Shown here: positions 25,486-36,599 of the stretch, piece after piece
How positions within the stretch are numbered: position 1 is the stretch's first letter
Layout of the letters: each line of letters begins with the position of its first letter
Source: Thinopyrum elongatum
Lineage: Eukaryota; Streptophyta; Magnoliopsida; Poales; Poaceae
Direction of reading: 5' to 3'
Length of the DNA: 64,000 bases
Assembly (NCBI GenBank): GCA_011799875.1
Contig: CM022297.1
Location: 522,687,362-522,751,361 of the forward strand
The notes under the pieces: generated by a model
Told to the model about the DNA's origin: nothing
Databases searched by the model: none
The model's input: only the letters and a program-made list of their open reading frames with translations
Made by a program: the position numbers and the translations under genes

Positions 25486-26882
25486 AGGGGCAGGTGGTTC
25501 CACCCAGGTAGTGGTGGGCCTGGGTTCCCTACGGTCCCCGCATGTTACTTTCTGGCGGAGCGATAGGGCAGGTTGTGACCACCTAGGAGACAGGTGGGCC
25601 TAGTCCTGGTCGGCGTCCGCGGTTACTTCAAAATAACATGCTTAACGAGATCTTGGTATTTGATCTGAGTCTGATTATGAGCCTATAAGCATTAACCACC
25701 ACGCGGGAACAGTTATGGGCACTCGACGTCGCGGTATCAGCCGAAGCTCTTTTAGACGTCAGCGACGGAGCGGCGTGCGCCGGATTGGACCGCGTAAAGC
25801 AACTGCTTTGTAGTGTGGGTTGCCAGGTCTGCTTCCGGCCGCCCTCGCAACGTGCAGGAGTGCAATGGGCGATGGGCCTAGACCCCTGCGCGCTTAGGAT
25901 TTAGACCGGCGTGCTGACCTCTCTGTTGAGCCTAGGTAGGGTTGCGACGTGTGGATCTTCCGAGGCCGGGCATGACCCAGGAAAGTGTGTCCGGCCAGAG
26001 GGATCGAGCGTGTTGGATAATGTGGTGCACCCCTGCAGGGAAGTTTATCTATTCGAATAGCCGTGTCCCTCGGTAAAAGGACGACCCGGAGTTGTACTTC
26101 GACCTTATGACAACTAGAATTAGATACTTAATAAAACACACCTCTTACAAGTTCCAGATACAACCCGGTGATCGCTTTCACACAGGGCGACGAGGGGAGG
26201 ATCGCCGGGTAGGATTATGCTATGCGTTGTTACTTCATGCTGCACTTGCTACTCTCTTCTACATGCTTCAAGATGGAGGCTGCCAGAAGCGTAGTCTTCG
26301 ATAGGACTAGCTATCCCCCCCTCTTATTCTGGCATTCTGCAGTCCAGTCCACGGATACTACCCATTTCATTGATACCAATGCATATGTAGTGTAGATCCT
26401 TGCTTGCGAGTACTTTGGATGAGTACTCACGGTTGCTTTGCTCCCTCTTTTCCCCCTTTTCCATTCTTCTCGAACGTCGCAACCAGATGTTGGAGCCCAG
26501 GAGCCAGACGCCACCTTCGAAGACTCCTACTACACCGAGGGTGCCTACTACTACGTTCAGGCCGCCGACGACCAGGAGTAGTTAGGAGGATCCTAGGCAG
26601 GACGCTTGCGTCTCTTTCGATCTGTATCCCAGTTTGCGCTAGCCATCTTATGGCACCTTGTTTAACTTATGTCTGTACTCAGATATTGTTGCTTTCGCTG
26701 ACGCGTCTATATCAAGCATTTGTATTCGAGCCCTCGAGGCCCCTGGCTTGTAATATTAAAGCTTGTATGAATTATTTGTGTTTAGAGTTGTGTTGTGATA
26801 TCTTCCCGTGAGTCCCTGATCTTCATCGTACATGTTTGCGTGTATGATTAGTGTACGGTCAAATCGGGGGCGTCACACAACT

Positions 26883-27850
26883 GAACCGGTATCAAATACC
26901 CAGGGGCTACTACGAACACTAGTAAGGTACACATCAATAACATGTATATCAAATATACCTTTGTTCACTTTGCCATCCTTCTTATCCGCCAAGTATTCGG
27001 GGCAGTTCCACTTCCAGTGACCATTTTCTTTGCAGTAGAGGCACTTAGTTTCAGGCTTGGGTCCAGCTTTGGGCTTCTTCATGGGAGTGGCAACTTGCTT
27101 GCCATTCTTCTTGAAGTTCCCTTTCTTTCCCTTGCCCTTTTTCTTGAAACTAGTGGTCTTGTTAACCATCAACACTTGATGCTCTTTCTTGATTTCTACC
27201 TTCGCCGATTTCAGCATCGCGAAGAGCTCGGGAATCATTTTCGTCATCCCTTGCATATTATAGTTCATCACGAAGTTCTAGTAGCTTGGTGATAGTGACT
27301 AGAGAACTTTGTCAATCACTATCTTATCTGGAAGATTAACTCCCAGTTGATTCAAGCGATTGTAGTACCCAGACATTCTGAGCACATGCTCACTGGTTGA
27401 GCTATTCTCCTCCATCTTGTAGGCAAAGTACTTGTCAGAGGTCTCATACCTCCCAAGACGGGCATGAGCCTGAAATACCAATTTTCAGCTCTTGAAACAT
27501 CTCATATGCTCCATGGCGTTCAAAATGTTTTTGAAGTCCCGGTTCTAAGCCGTAAAGCATGGCGTACTAAACTATCAAGTAGTCATCATACCGAGCTTGT
27601 CAAACGTTCATAACATCTGCATCTGCTCCTGCAATAGGTCTGTCACCTAGCGGTGCATCAACGACATAATTCTTCTGTGCAGCAATGAGGATAATCCTCA
27701 GATCACGGACCCAGTCCGCATCATTGCTACTATCATCTTTCAACTTATTTTTCTCTAGGAACATATCAAAAATAGGGGAGCTATATCGCGAGCTATTGAT
27801 CTACAACATAATTTGCAAAACTATAAGACTAAGTTAATGATAAATTAAGT
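26883..27850 (-). pseudogene. copia gag and start of protease, broken
   Basis: Minus-strand pieces in order: an N-terminal LEKNKL...DWVRDLRIIL block (~27760), YGLEPGLQKHFERHGAYEMF (~27560), MEENSSTSEHVLRMSG (27380-27420), NYNMQGM and the Lys-rich linker, then the CCHC knuckle CLYCKENGHWKWNC (~27020). The protease motif WVFDTGS is at ~26890. At least two stops and one frameshift (near 27480) break the frame. The protease is cut at 26883 by the solo LTR insertion and continues left of 16227. Gag would package the RNA in the Angela-type element. Confidence 0.88.
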
Positions 27851-29014
27851 TCAATTAATTAAATTACTAATGAACTCCCACTTAAATAAAAATCCCTCAA
27901 GTTATCTAAGTTATACATGATCCAAATCAACTAACCCATGTTCGATCATCACGTGAGATGGGGTAGTCATCAATGGTGAACATCTCTGTGTTGATCATAT
28001 CTACTATATGACTCACGTTCGACCTTTCAGTCTCTAGTGTTCCAAAACAATGTCTGTACATGCTAGGCTCGTCAAGTTTAACCCAAGTATTCTGCATGTG
28101 CAAAACTATCTTACACCCGTTGTATGTGAACGTAGAGTCTATCACACCCGATCATCACGTGGTGTCTCGAAACGATGAACTTTCGCAACGGTGCATACTC
28201 GGGGAGAACACTTATATCTTGAAATTTAGTGAAGGGATCATCTTATAATGCTACCGTCGTTCTAAGCAAAATAAGATGCATAAAAGATAAACATCACATG
28301 CAATCAAAATATGTGACATGATATGGCCATCATCATCTTATGCTTTTGATCTCCATCTCCAAAGCATCGTCATGATCTCCATCATCACCGGCTCGACACC
28401 TTGATCTCCATCGTTGCGTCGTGGTCGTCTCGCCAACTATTGCTTCTACAACTATTGCTAACGCATAGCGATAAAGTAAAGCAATTACATGGCGTTTGCA
28501 TTTCATACAATAAAGAGACAACCATAAGGCTCCTGTCGGTTGCCGATAAATTACAAAACATGATCATCTCGTACAATAACGTATATCACATCATGCCTTG
28601 ACCATATCACATCACAACATACCCTGCAAAAACAAGTTAGACGTCCTCTACTTTGTTGTTGCAAGTTTTACGTGGCTGCTACGGGTTTCTAGCAAGAACT
28701 GTTCTTACCTATGGCAAAAACCACAACGGTGATTTATCAAGTTTGATGTTTTAACCTTCTTCAAGGACCGGCCGCAGTCAAATTCGATTCAACTAAAGTA
28801 GGGGAAACAGACACCCGCCAGCCACCTTTATGCAAAACTAGTTGCATGTCAGTCGGTGGAACCGGTCTCATGTGCGTGGACATGTAAGGTTGGTCCGGGC
28901 CGCTTCATCCCACAATGCCGCCGAATCAAAATAAGACGTTGGTGGTAAGTAGTATGAACATCACCGCCCACAACTCTTTGTGTTCTACTCGTGCATATCA
29001 TCTACGCATAGACC

Positions 29015-29029
29015 TGGCTCAGATGCCAC
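29015..29029 (-). other. Primer-binding site of the Angela-type element
   Basis: The minus strand reads TGGCATCTGAGC next to the 5' LTR. It differs at two positions from the initiator-Met PBS TGGTATCAGAGC usual in copia elements. Confidence 0.7.
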
Positions 29030-30721
29030 TGTTGGGGAACATTGCATGGATCACAAAAAATTTCTACGCACACGCAAGATCTATCCATGGAGATGCATAG
29101 CTACGAGAGGGGGAGACCATCTTCATACCCTTGAAGATCGCTAAGCGGAAGCGTTTATCAACGCAGTTGATGTAGTCATACACCTTCACGATCCGTCCCG
29201 ATCAAGTATCGAACGTACGACACCTCCGCGTTCAGCACACGTTCAGCTCGATGACGTCCTCGCCTTCTCGATCCAGCAAGAGAGGTGAAGTAGTAGATGA
29301 GTTCCGGCAGCACGACGGCATGGTGACGGTGTTGGTGAAGAACAATCTCCGCAGGGCTTCGCCAAGCACAACGGAAACTATGACGGAGGATAAACTAGAG
29401 GGGACGGGGTTGCCGGCACACGGCTTGGTGAATCTTGATGTGTCTTTGGTGCTAGCCCTGCCCCTCTATTTATATGTTGAGCCTTGGGGTCGACACTTGG
29501 AGTAAAAGCCTCCTCAAAGTCGGTTTTGCCCGAAAGGCAAGAGTCCTTCTCGGACTCCAGGGCCAGACGCCAGGGTCCTTGGCGTCTAGCCCCTGGCCTC
29601 CGCAAAACTTCCTTTTGCACTTTCTAAAAGCCTCGTGGGCTTTCCCCTTTGGCCCAAATAAAGTGCTTTCGTACCCAAACATTTCGGGAAACATCCGAAA
29701 CCCCTTCCGGTGAATTCCGGAACCTTTCCGAAGACCAAACACTATTATCCCATATATCAATCTTTATCTCCGGACCATTCCGGAGCTCCTCGTCATGTCC
29801 GTGATCTCATCCGGGACTCCGAACAACATTCGGTCACCAACATACATAACTCATATAATACTATATCGTCAATGAACGTTAAGCGTGCGGACCCTACGGG
29901 TTCGAGAATAATGTAGACATGACCGAGACGCTTCTCCGGTCAATAACCAATAGCGGGACCTGGATGCCCATATTGGTTCCTACATATTCCACGAAGATCT
30001 TTATTGGTCGAACCTTATGACAACATACGTAATTCCCTTTGTCTGTCGGTATGTTACTTGTCCGAGATTCGATCGTCGGTATCTTCATACCTAGTTCAAT
30101 ATCGTTACCGGCAAGTCTCTTTACTCGTTCCGTAATACATCATCTTGTAACTAACTCCTTAGTCACTTTGCTTGCAAGGCTTCTTATGATGTGTATTACC
30201 GAGAGGGCCCAGAGATACCTCTCCGATACTCGGAGTGACAAATCCCAATCTCGATCCATGCCAACTCAATAGATACCTTCGGAGATATATGTAGAGCATC
30301 TTTATAATCACCTAATTACATTGTGACGTTTGATAGCACACAAGGCATTCCTCCGGTATCCGGGAGTTGCATGATCTCATGGTCGAAGGAACATGTATTT
30401 GACATTAAGAAAGCAGTAGCAATAAACTGAACGATCATATGCTAAGCTAACGGATGGGTCTTGTCCATCACATCATTCTCCTAATGATTTGATCCCGTTA
30501 TCAAATGACAACTCATGTCTATGGTTAGGAAACCTTAACCATCTTTTGATCAACAAGCTAGTCTAGTAGAGGCTTACTAGGGACACGGTATTTGTTTATG
30601 TATCACACATGTATTTAAGTTTCCGGTCAATACAATTCTAGCATGAATAATAAACCTTTATCATGAATAAGGAAATATAAAATAACAACTTTATTATTGC
30701 CTCTAGGACATATTTCCTTCA
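29030..30721 (-). repeat. 5' LTR of the Angela-type element
   Basis: It is 1692 bp and is the partner of 11611-13300. On the plus strand it starts TGTTGGGGAACATTGC and ends ATATTTCCTTCA, followed by the CCTCC target duplication. Confidence 0.93.
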
Positions 30722-31128
30722 CCTCCTATGCCACTCATGTTGTCAACGGAAGCACCTCCTATGCCACTCATGTTGCCAACGGAAGCACCTCCCATGTCAC
30801 TCATGTTGCCACCGAAGCCACCTCCCATTTCACCAATGTTGCCACCGAAGCCACCTCCCATGCCACCCATATCGCCACTGAAGCCACCATCCATGTTGCC
30901 ACCAAAGGCACCTCCAATGTTTCCACAGAAGGCACCACCCATGGCACCTCCCATCATGTTCATGTAGCCACCCATTCCACTGCCCATGGCATCTCCCATT
31001 CCTCATCCCATTCCACCACCGAAGGCACCTTCCATTCCACCCATGGCACCTCCTATTCCTCCTCACATCATGTTTATCATGAGCATTTGCTTCTTCATGA
31101 TCATTTAGTTGGCAACATGATGAGACCG
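30722..31128 (-). pseudogene. Harbinger ORF1-like C-terminal fragment, copy 1, right part
   Basis: It continues 11200-11610 across the Angela-type insertion. The minus strand encodes Gly/Met repeats (GGFGGNMG, MGGYMNMMGG). The DNA is a degenerate repeat of ~30-45 bp units built from cctccCATGCCACTCATGTTGCC-like cores. It stops at ~31128, where the second duplication unit starts, so the upstream half of the ORF is missing from this copy. Confidence 0.75.
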
Positions 31129-31700
31129 TACCGCAAGACCGTTTTGCTGGTGCCGTCAGGGTTCCGGCTGCATCTATGCGCCAAGCATACGTATGGGGTG
31201 TCATGGTTGCCATGGACATGCCCAAAGTTGCAACCATTTCAACGAGGTCTAGTAAGTAGTGCGATGATCGAGGAGCTAGAAGCATCTGAGAAGCAGAGAG
31301 CATCGACGCAAGGTATCTTTCATTGTTGTACGAATGAGCTCACCATGCCCCAGGATGCATTCAAGACTTCGCGAAGCGCATGCCTGAAAGACAAATTTAT
31401 TTCAAAGCAATCATAAGCGCCACAAGGTATGTAATCAAACTAATAGCACCAACTTTTTAACTAGAGACTATACAGAAACATTTTTCTCCTCCCCCACACG
31501 AGCAACTCTGACGCGTCTAGGGTTCCCCAACTCCCGCCACCGCCGATGATCTGCCTCGTATGCTGTGGCCTTAGGGCCATGAAAGCGCGGTGGATCCCGG
31601 CCCTTGCCGATGAAAGGGCCCATATGCTTCGTTTTTAGGGTTCTTTTGAGTTTGTTTATTAGGGTTTGTGTCCTACTCAAGAAGGAGAGGCGACGACGGC
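31129..31700. repeat. Tandem-duplication unit, copy 2, left block
   Basis: Homologous to 9189-9535 plus 10629-10800. It keeps the site where the Mutator-like element sits in copy 1 (here actctgacgcg at 31505-31515, uninterrupted). The following gcgtctagggttccc, ctgcctcgtatgctgtggcc and ggtggatcccggccc segments also match. Confidence 0.8.
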
Positions 31701-31709
31701 GCCCTATAG

Positions 31710-32187
31710 ATGGAATAATATTCTTTCTGCCTAAATGGCGACAATGGATCCAGAATTTTATTGCTGGAGGTAGTGTGGCCATCGAAATTAATGATAACGT
31801 TGGCCATTACTTCCAGGCAGAAAAGGGATTACGTCAGGGTGACCCATGTCCCCAATATTATTCAACATTGTTGATGGCATAATGGGCATCTTGATTGACC
31901 GTGTTAAGTAAGAGTAGTGCTATACTTTGTGGGTGGTGGCCTCTCGACTCTGCAATATTCTGACAACACGATTCTTTTTATGGAACGCGGCCTGGATACG
32001 CCTTGAAACCTGAACCTCTTGCTTTCATCTTTTGATCAAATGACGGGCCTTAAAATTAACTTTCATAAAAGTGAATTGTTCCGCTTCAGAGAAGCCAATG
32101 ACGTGGATGCCGCATACGCTGACCTATTTGATTGTGCCAATTCCCGATTAAATAATTGGGAATTCCGTTCCATTACCAACGCCTCAG
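31710..32187 (+). pseudogene. LINE reverse-transcriptase fragment, copy 2
   Basis: The frame contains WRQWIQNFIAGGSVAIEIND, then VGHYFQAEKGLRQGDP, the RT motifs of plant L1-type LINEs. After a frameshift it continues QYSDNTILFME and LSSFDQMTGLKINFHKSELF-type sequence to ~32160. There are stops and frameshifts throughout. No 3' poly(A) tail or target duplication is visible, and the piece ends where the Harbinger element begins (32191). Confidence 0.82.
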
Positions 32188-32190
32188 TAA

Positions 32191-34052
32191 GAGCATCTCC
32201 TATAGAAGATGTATATTTGGAGATGTAAAAGCAGGTGATGTATAATTTACATCATCAAAAAAGTCCCAACTCCAACAAATGATGTATATTTGGTCATGTA
32301 AAACTAGTGCTTCAACAGATGATGCAAAAATGTAAAGCGGCCGGCGACCGCGCGGCAGACTACAGCCGCACTCCAGCCACTGTACAGCCGCACTATTTCG
32401 AATCAAAATCATTATGTAGACATACAAATGAGCACTATTTTTATATTTAACATGAACTCAACTTCCATAGCAAACATAGTTCGTAATCCAACAAACAAAT
32501 ATCAATCAAAGTTCTGGTCCAACAAATTAAAATGCACATAAAGATAACATCCAACATAGCATCTTAATTTTCATCCTCTCCATTGTCACTTGTCACATTG
32601 TGGACAATGACATCATCATCATCAATGGCTTCTTCGTCGACGTTTTCATGCGTTGATGCATCGATGCCGCCACCTCCACAGGAAGCACTTCCAATGCCAC
32701 TCGTATTGTCATTGAAGTTACCTCCCATGCCACTCATGTTGCCATCGAAGCCACCTCCCATACCACTCATGTTGCCAACGGAAGCACCTCCCATGCCACT
32801 CTTGCTGCCACCGAAGCCATCTCCCATTCCACCAATGTTGCCACCTCCCATGCCACCCATATTGCCACCGAAGCCACCATCCATGTTGCCACCAAAGGCA
32901 CCTCCAATGTTTCCACCGAAGGCACCATCTATGGCACCTCCCATCATGTTCATGTAGCCACCCATTTCATCCGCCCATGGCACCTCCCATTCTTCATCCC
33001 ATTCCACCACTGAAGGCACCTCCCATTCCACCCATGACACATCCCATTCCCCCCATTCCTCCTCCCATTTTCACCCATGGCACCTCCCATCATGTTTCTC
33101 ATGAGCATTTGGTTCTTCATGACATACGCCTTTGCTTTGGGGTCGAGGCCACTTGTGTCCATGAACATAAACTTGAGTGCCTTCTCCTCCACCATCTTTA
33201 GCTCATCGGCCGCCACCTTTCCCTCCTCTAGTTAAACATTTCTCTCCTCAGCCGCCGCCAACCTCTCCTCGGCCACCGCCCTCTACCGCTCTGCTTCCCC
33301 CCTCTCTCCTCCATTTCTTTTAACTTCAACATTTTTTTGTTCGGCATACTCTTTCCTTGCAGTGACAATGGCATCAAATCCTTATTTAAAATCATTGTCT
33401 CCGGCCTTCGAACCCTTTACTTTTTTTGCTTCCATCCGGCCTATATGATTTGGCCGCCGAGTGAGGAGTGGGGCTCCTTCTCTCCTCACCACCACCACCA
33501 TCATCATCCTCATGATCAACAACCAAACTTTTCTTCTTCGGAGCATCAAGAGAGATTCGCTTCCACGCGGTGCAAATCAACACATCTTCCGTGTTGGTAT
33601 AATTTGGGTTCTTCCGCGATGCAGGGCGTTGTAGCAACCAGGAGGTGACCACAGATGGTTGCTGCAAGGTGTTGGCTCGCCTTGCACCGTCGACGCCCGT
33701 GGTTGCCCACCGCCGCACCGAAAGGAGCGAAGTTGCATCCGCCTCCTCTCGCCACATCCTCGCGCTTGCCGGGGGACTGTTGGCGTCGGCCTGGGCAGCT
33801 AGATCGATCGGTTGTGCTTCTATAGGACCCAATTGTAATTAGTTTTTGCTTTGAGGGTGCTTTATGCTATTTTTAGGGAGCCTGTTTGTAAATTTTATTG
33901 CTGACAAGTGGGTTTCACACATGACCAAAAATAATTTTTACAGGATCTGTTCTCACGGAACACATGCTATATTGTAAAAACGTGTTGCGGTATATCGTAC
34001 ACCGATTTTGTGGTACTCTATGAGATTTTGAGGCATATCGCTAGAGTTGCTC
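32191..34052 (-). mobile_element. PIF/Harbinger-type element with ORF1 pseudogene
   Basis: The target duplication is TAA (32188-32190 and 34053-34055), the 3-bp size and sequence usual for PIF/Harbinger. The left end GAGCATCTCCTATAG and the right end (complement GAGCAACTCTAGCG) are imperfect inverted repeats of the family's GAGCA-CTC type. The 1.86 kb body holds a minus-strand ORF1-like pseudogene and no DDE transposase. The element inserted next to the LINE fragment. Its right end is only ~118 bp from the amidase start codon. Confidence 0.75.
32564..33832 (-). pseudogene. NAM-associated/Myb-like ORF1 pseudogene of the Harbinger element
   Basis: Read right to left. An Ala-rich leader (33832 down) leads to RKNPNYTNTEDVLICTAWKR (~33560-33620), the start of the trihelix Myb/SANT-like region. 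A Ser/Lys-rich linker follows directly, so roughly the middle 100+ residues of the family are deleted. After a frameshift near 33395 come EYAEQKN and Glu-rich coil pieces with stops. Then KALKFMFMDTSGLDPKAKAY (~33130-33190), the end of the NAM-associated C-terminal domain, then the Gly/Met-repeat tail to 32564. In grasses these proteins are the DNA-binding ORF1 partners of Harbinger transposases. This copy is dead. Confidence 0.75.
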
Positions 34053-34170
34053 TAAAGTATTTATGTAAACCAAATGCTAGATCACTGCTACTCCTCCCGC
34101 TGTTTGATTTATGGGATTCGAATACCATTTCATTGCAAAGTCAACGGTTAGTCTACACACACCACTGGCA

Positions 34171-36599
34171 ATGCCGCCTCCCCTGCGCCACCTGCTGCCG
34201 CTGCTCCTCGCGGCGGCCGCGGCCTCCACGGCCGTCGCGTTCGTGCTGGAGGAGGCCACTGTCGAGTCCATCCACCGCGCCTTCGCCGGCGGCGAGCTCA
34301 CCTCCCGCGGCCTCGTCGAGCTCTACCTGCGCCGCATCGCGTCCCTCGACCCGGCCCTCCACGCCGTCGTCGAGATCGACGCCGACGGCGCGCTCGCCTC
34401 CGCCGACCGCGCCGACGCCGCACGCCTCGAGCTCGAGGGCGCGCCGCTTCCGCCGCTCCACGGCATCCCCGTGCTGATCAAGGACAACATCGCGGCGGCC
34501 GGCGACGGATCCGGGAGGCTGAACACGACGGCAGGGTCGCTCGCGCTGGTCGGGTCCCGCCCCGCGCGCGACGCCGGCGTGGTCGAGCGGCTCAGGCGTG
34601 CCGGCGCCGTGGTCCTCGGCACCGCCAGCCTCAGCGAATGGTGCAACTTCCGCGGCCCCGGCATCCCCGCCGGCTGGAGCCCCCGCGCCGGCCAGGGCAT
34701 TGTGAGCAGATCCTCCCCTTCCCCTCTTGCCTCCTCAACATATTTTGCTTGCTTCTCTAAATCAATCCATTGTGCCGTAGAATCCGTATGTGCCGTCAGC
34801 GACCCCGTGCGCGTCCAGTAGCGGCTCCGCCATTGCCGCGGCGGTGAACATGGTGGCGGTGACGATTGGGACGGAGACGGACGGGTCCATCATGTGCCCG
34901 TCCAGCTTCAACTCCGTTGTCGGAATCAAGCCCACGGTCGGCCTCACAAGCCGCGCCGGCGTGATCATCATATCTCGAAGGATGGACACAATTGGGTAAA
35001 ACTGAAACTTACTAAATGTTTACATTAGTTAAGTAAGAGTGGTGTGATTTTACTGTCTGGATCAGCATCACAATGTGCATTGCTTAACCGAATTACTTCT
35101 TTCAGAAACATGGCATCAACTTATGTCGAGTAATCCAGCAGCTAGATTAGATAGTTGCAATGTGCCGTGTTTGCTCACTTGCATTTATCTGATGACGCCG
35201 ATTTTAATTTTTTCTTAGTGATATACTAGTTTACTTGATGCAGGCCAATATGTAGGACAGTTTCAGACGCAGTACATGTGTTGGAAGCAATGGTTGGCTA
35301 TGATCCACGGGATGCAGAGGCAACTCGCATGGCATCTCGGTATATCCCGAAAGGCGGTTATGGGCAATTCTTGAACATAGATGGTCTAAGGGGCAAGAGG
35401 GTTGGGATTCTGAGGAAGGACTTCTTCCGGTTCGCCCCAGGCTCTATCCAAGAAAAGGTGTTCAGGGACCACTTCGACACTATGAGGTAGTTCAGCACTC
35501 TTCTTGTTTGACACATACTCCTATTTTGTTATTCTTAGATACTGATCATTTAGATTGTGCTCCTCTTTAAGATGGACCGACACTTATGATAAGTCAGACA
35601 TCTAATGAGTGGTGCACCAGAATGTTGTTTCGGAGACTCCATACACTCTGAATCCTATTCTGCATCAGGGAAAATTATACTCTCGAAACTATTAGTATGA
35701 GCTTCTAAGATGGCAGGAGTTACAAGCTAAGGCACAGATGCCACTGCAAGTTTTGTAGTTCTGAAAATGCCACTGGTTGTGAGAAAGACATGTGGGTCCA
35801 CATCCCAAATGCCATTTTTCAAAATTGCAAAATAGTAGATGACAATATCAACATCGGAGGAGGACTTGAATTAAGGAAGGGATGAATTATGACTTGTTAT
35901 GTGCTTATTGCTTTCTGTTGATGTTTCTCTTTCATGTTGTTAAAAAACTGAAAGGCTAATGGGGGCCATCTTGGTGGACAATCTTGAGATACCAAGCATG
36001 AAAGTCATCAATGATGCGGTACAAAGCGGCGAACGTGCTCTTATGCTCGCCGAGTTCAAGCTGTCCCTGAACTCTTACTTGTCTGAACTGGCTACCTCAC
36101 CTGTTAGATCATTATCAGACATAATCGACTTCAACAACAAGAACCCTGTCGAGGTAATTACTCAATGTTCACCTCATTTCAGGGTTTATTCTTCCTTAAC
36201 TTGAATAATATACTCTTGAAATATTTCTTACAGGAAAGAATGGCTGAATTTGGCCAGATGTACCTTCTGCAGTCTGAAGCAACAAACGGCATTGGTGCTG
36301 CTGAGGAGTGTGCCATTGCCAAACTGAACAAACTGTGTGAGGAAGGCCTTGAGAAGGTAATGCAAGCCAATCAACTGGACGCGATCGTCGCACCTGGCGC
36401 GTCTGCTCATAGCCTGCTTGCCATCGGTGGCTATCCAGCAATCACTGTCCCAGCTGGCTATGCATCAGACGGCGTTCCTTTTGCGATTTGCTTTGGAGGG
36501 TTAAAAGCATCAGAGCCGGCACTTATTGAGATTGCTTACTCCTTTGAGCAGGCGACGAAAGTTAGGAGACCTCCAATATTACGGCATTATGCCATTTAA
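34171..36599 (+). CDS. Amidase-signature family hydrolase, five exons
   Basis: Exons 34171-34701, 34781-34995, 35244-35486, 35955-36153 and 36234-36599 join in frame to 517 aa, a normal length for plant amidases. The chosen ATG gives a signal peptide (MPPPLRHLLPLLLAAAAAS), suggesting secretion; an upstream in-frame ATG at 34111 would bury it. Catalytic features: Lys in GIPVLIKDNIAA (~residue 103), the Ser-rich loop PCASSSGSAI and GTETDGSIMCPSS (~residues 186-212). The nearest plant proteins as I know them read CGSSSGSA; here it is CASSSGSA. A later GVIIISRRMDTIG differs from the usual GVIPISPRQDSIG. The family hydrolyses amide bonds by a Ser-cisSer-Lys triad; the substrate here is unknown. 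The C-terminal half is intact, including GGYPAITVPAGY. Confidence 0.92.

Larger units (their letters stand above)
16232..26877. mobile_element. Long solo LTR (~3.9 kb) nested in the Angela-type pol
   Basis: The outer ends TGTGACGCCC (16232) and GGGCGTCACA (26877) form inverted termini starting TG and ending CA. They are flanked by CAACT on both sides (16227-16231, 26878-26882). The two parts, 16232-18736 and 25491-26877, share no sequence and contain no PBS, gag or pol, so this reads as one LTR of about 3.9 kb left after LTR-LTR recombination, later split by the Sabrina-like element. It has a GC-rich block at 16660-17700 and AT-rich flanks; reading frames in the GC-rich block are low complexity. 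The family is probably gypsy-like, but I cannot name it. Confidence 0.85.
11611..30721 (-). mobile_element. Angela/BARE-type copia retrotransposon, minus strand, nested host
   Basis: It is bounded by the 5-bp target duplication CCTCC (11606-11610 and 30722-30726). LTRs are 11611-13300 (3') and 29030-30721 (5'), starting TGAAGGAAATATG and ending CCCCAACA on the minus strand. Without its nested insertion it is about 8.5 kb. Domain order on the minus strand is gag, protease, integrase, RT, as in copia. A purine-rich tract (AAGTGGGAGAC) abuts the 3' LTR at 13301. gag and pol carry several stops and frameshifts, so it is defective. It inserted into copy 1 of the Harbinger ORF1 tail, and was itself hit at CAACT (16227-16231 / 26878-26882). 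The untranslated leader (about 27850-29014) shows no conserved gene. Confidence 0.93.

Noticed and set aside
30697..31416. 239-aa plus-strand His/Thr-rich frame as an antifreeze-like protein
   Set aside because: Shadow of the minus-strand Gly/Met repeats; the plus-strand frame has no start context and is interrupted in the sister copy.
34111..34170. Upstream in-frame ATG for the amidase
   Set aside because: It would put 20 residues before the hydrophobic signal peptide; the ATG at 34171 gives a standard secretion signal.
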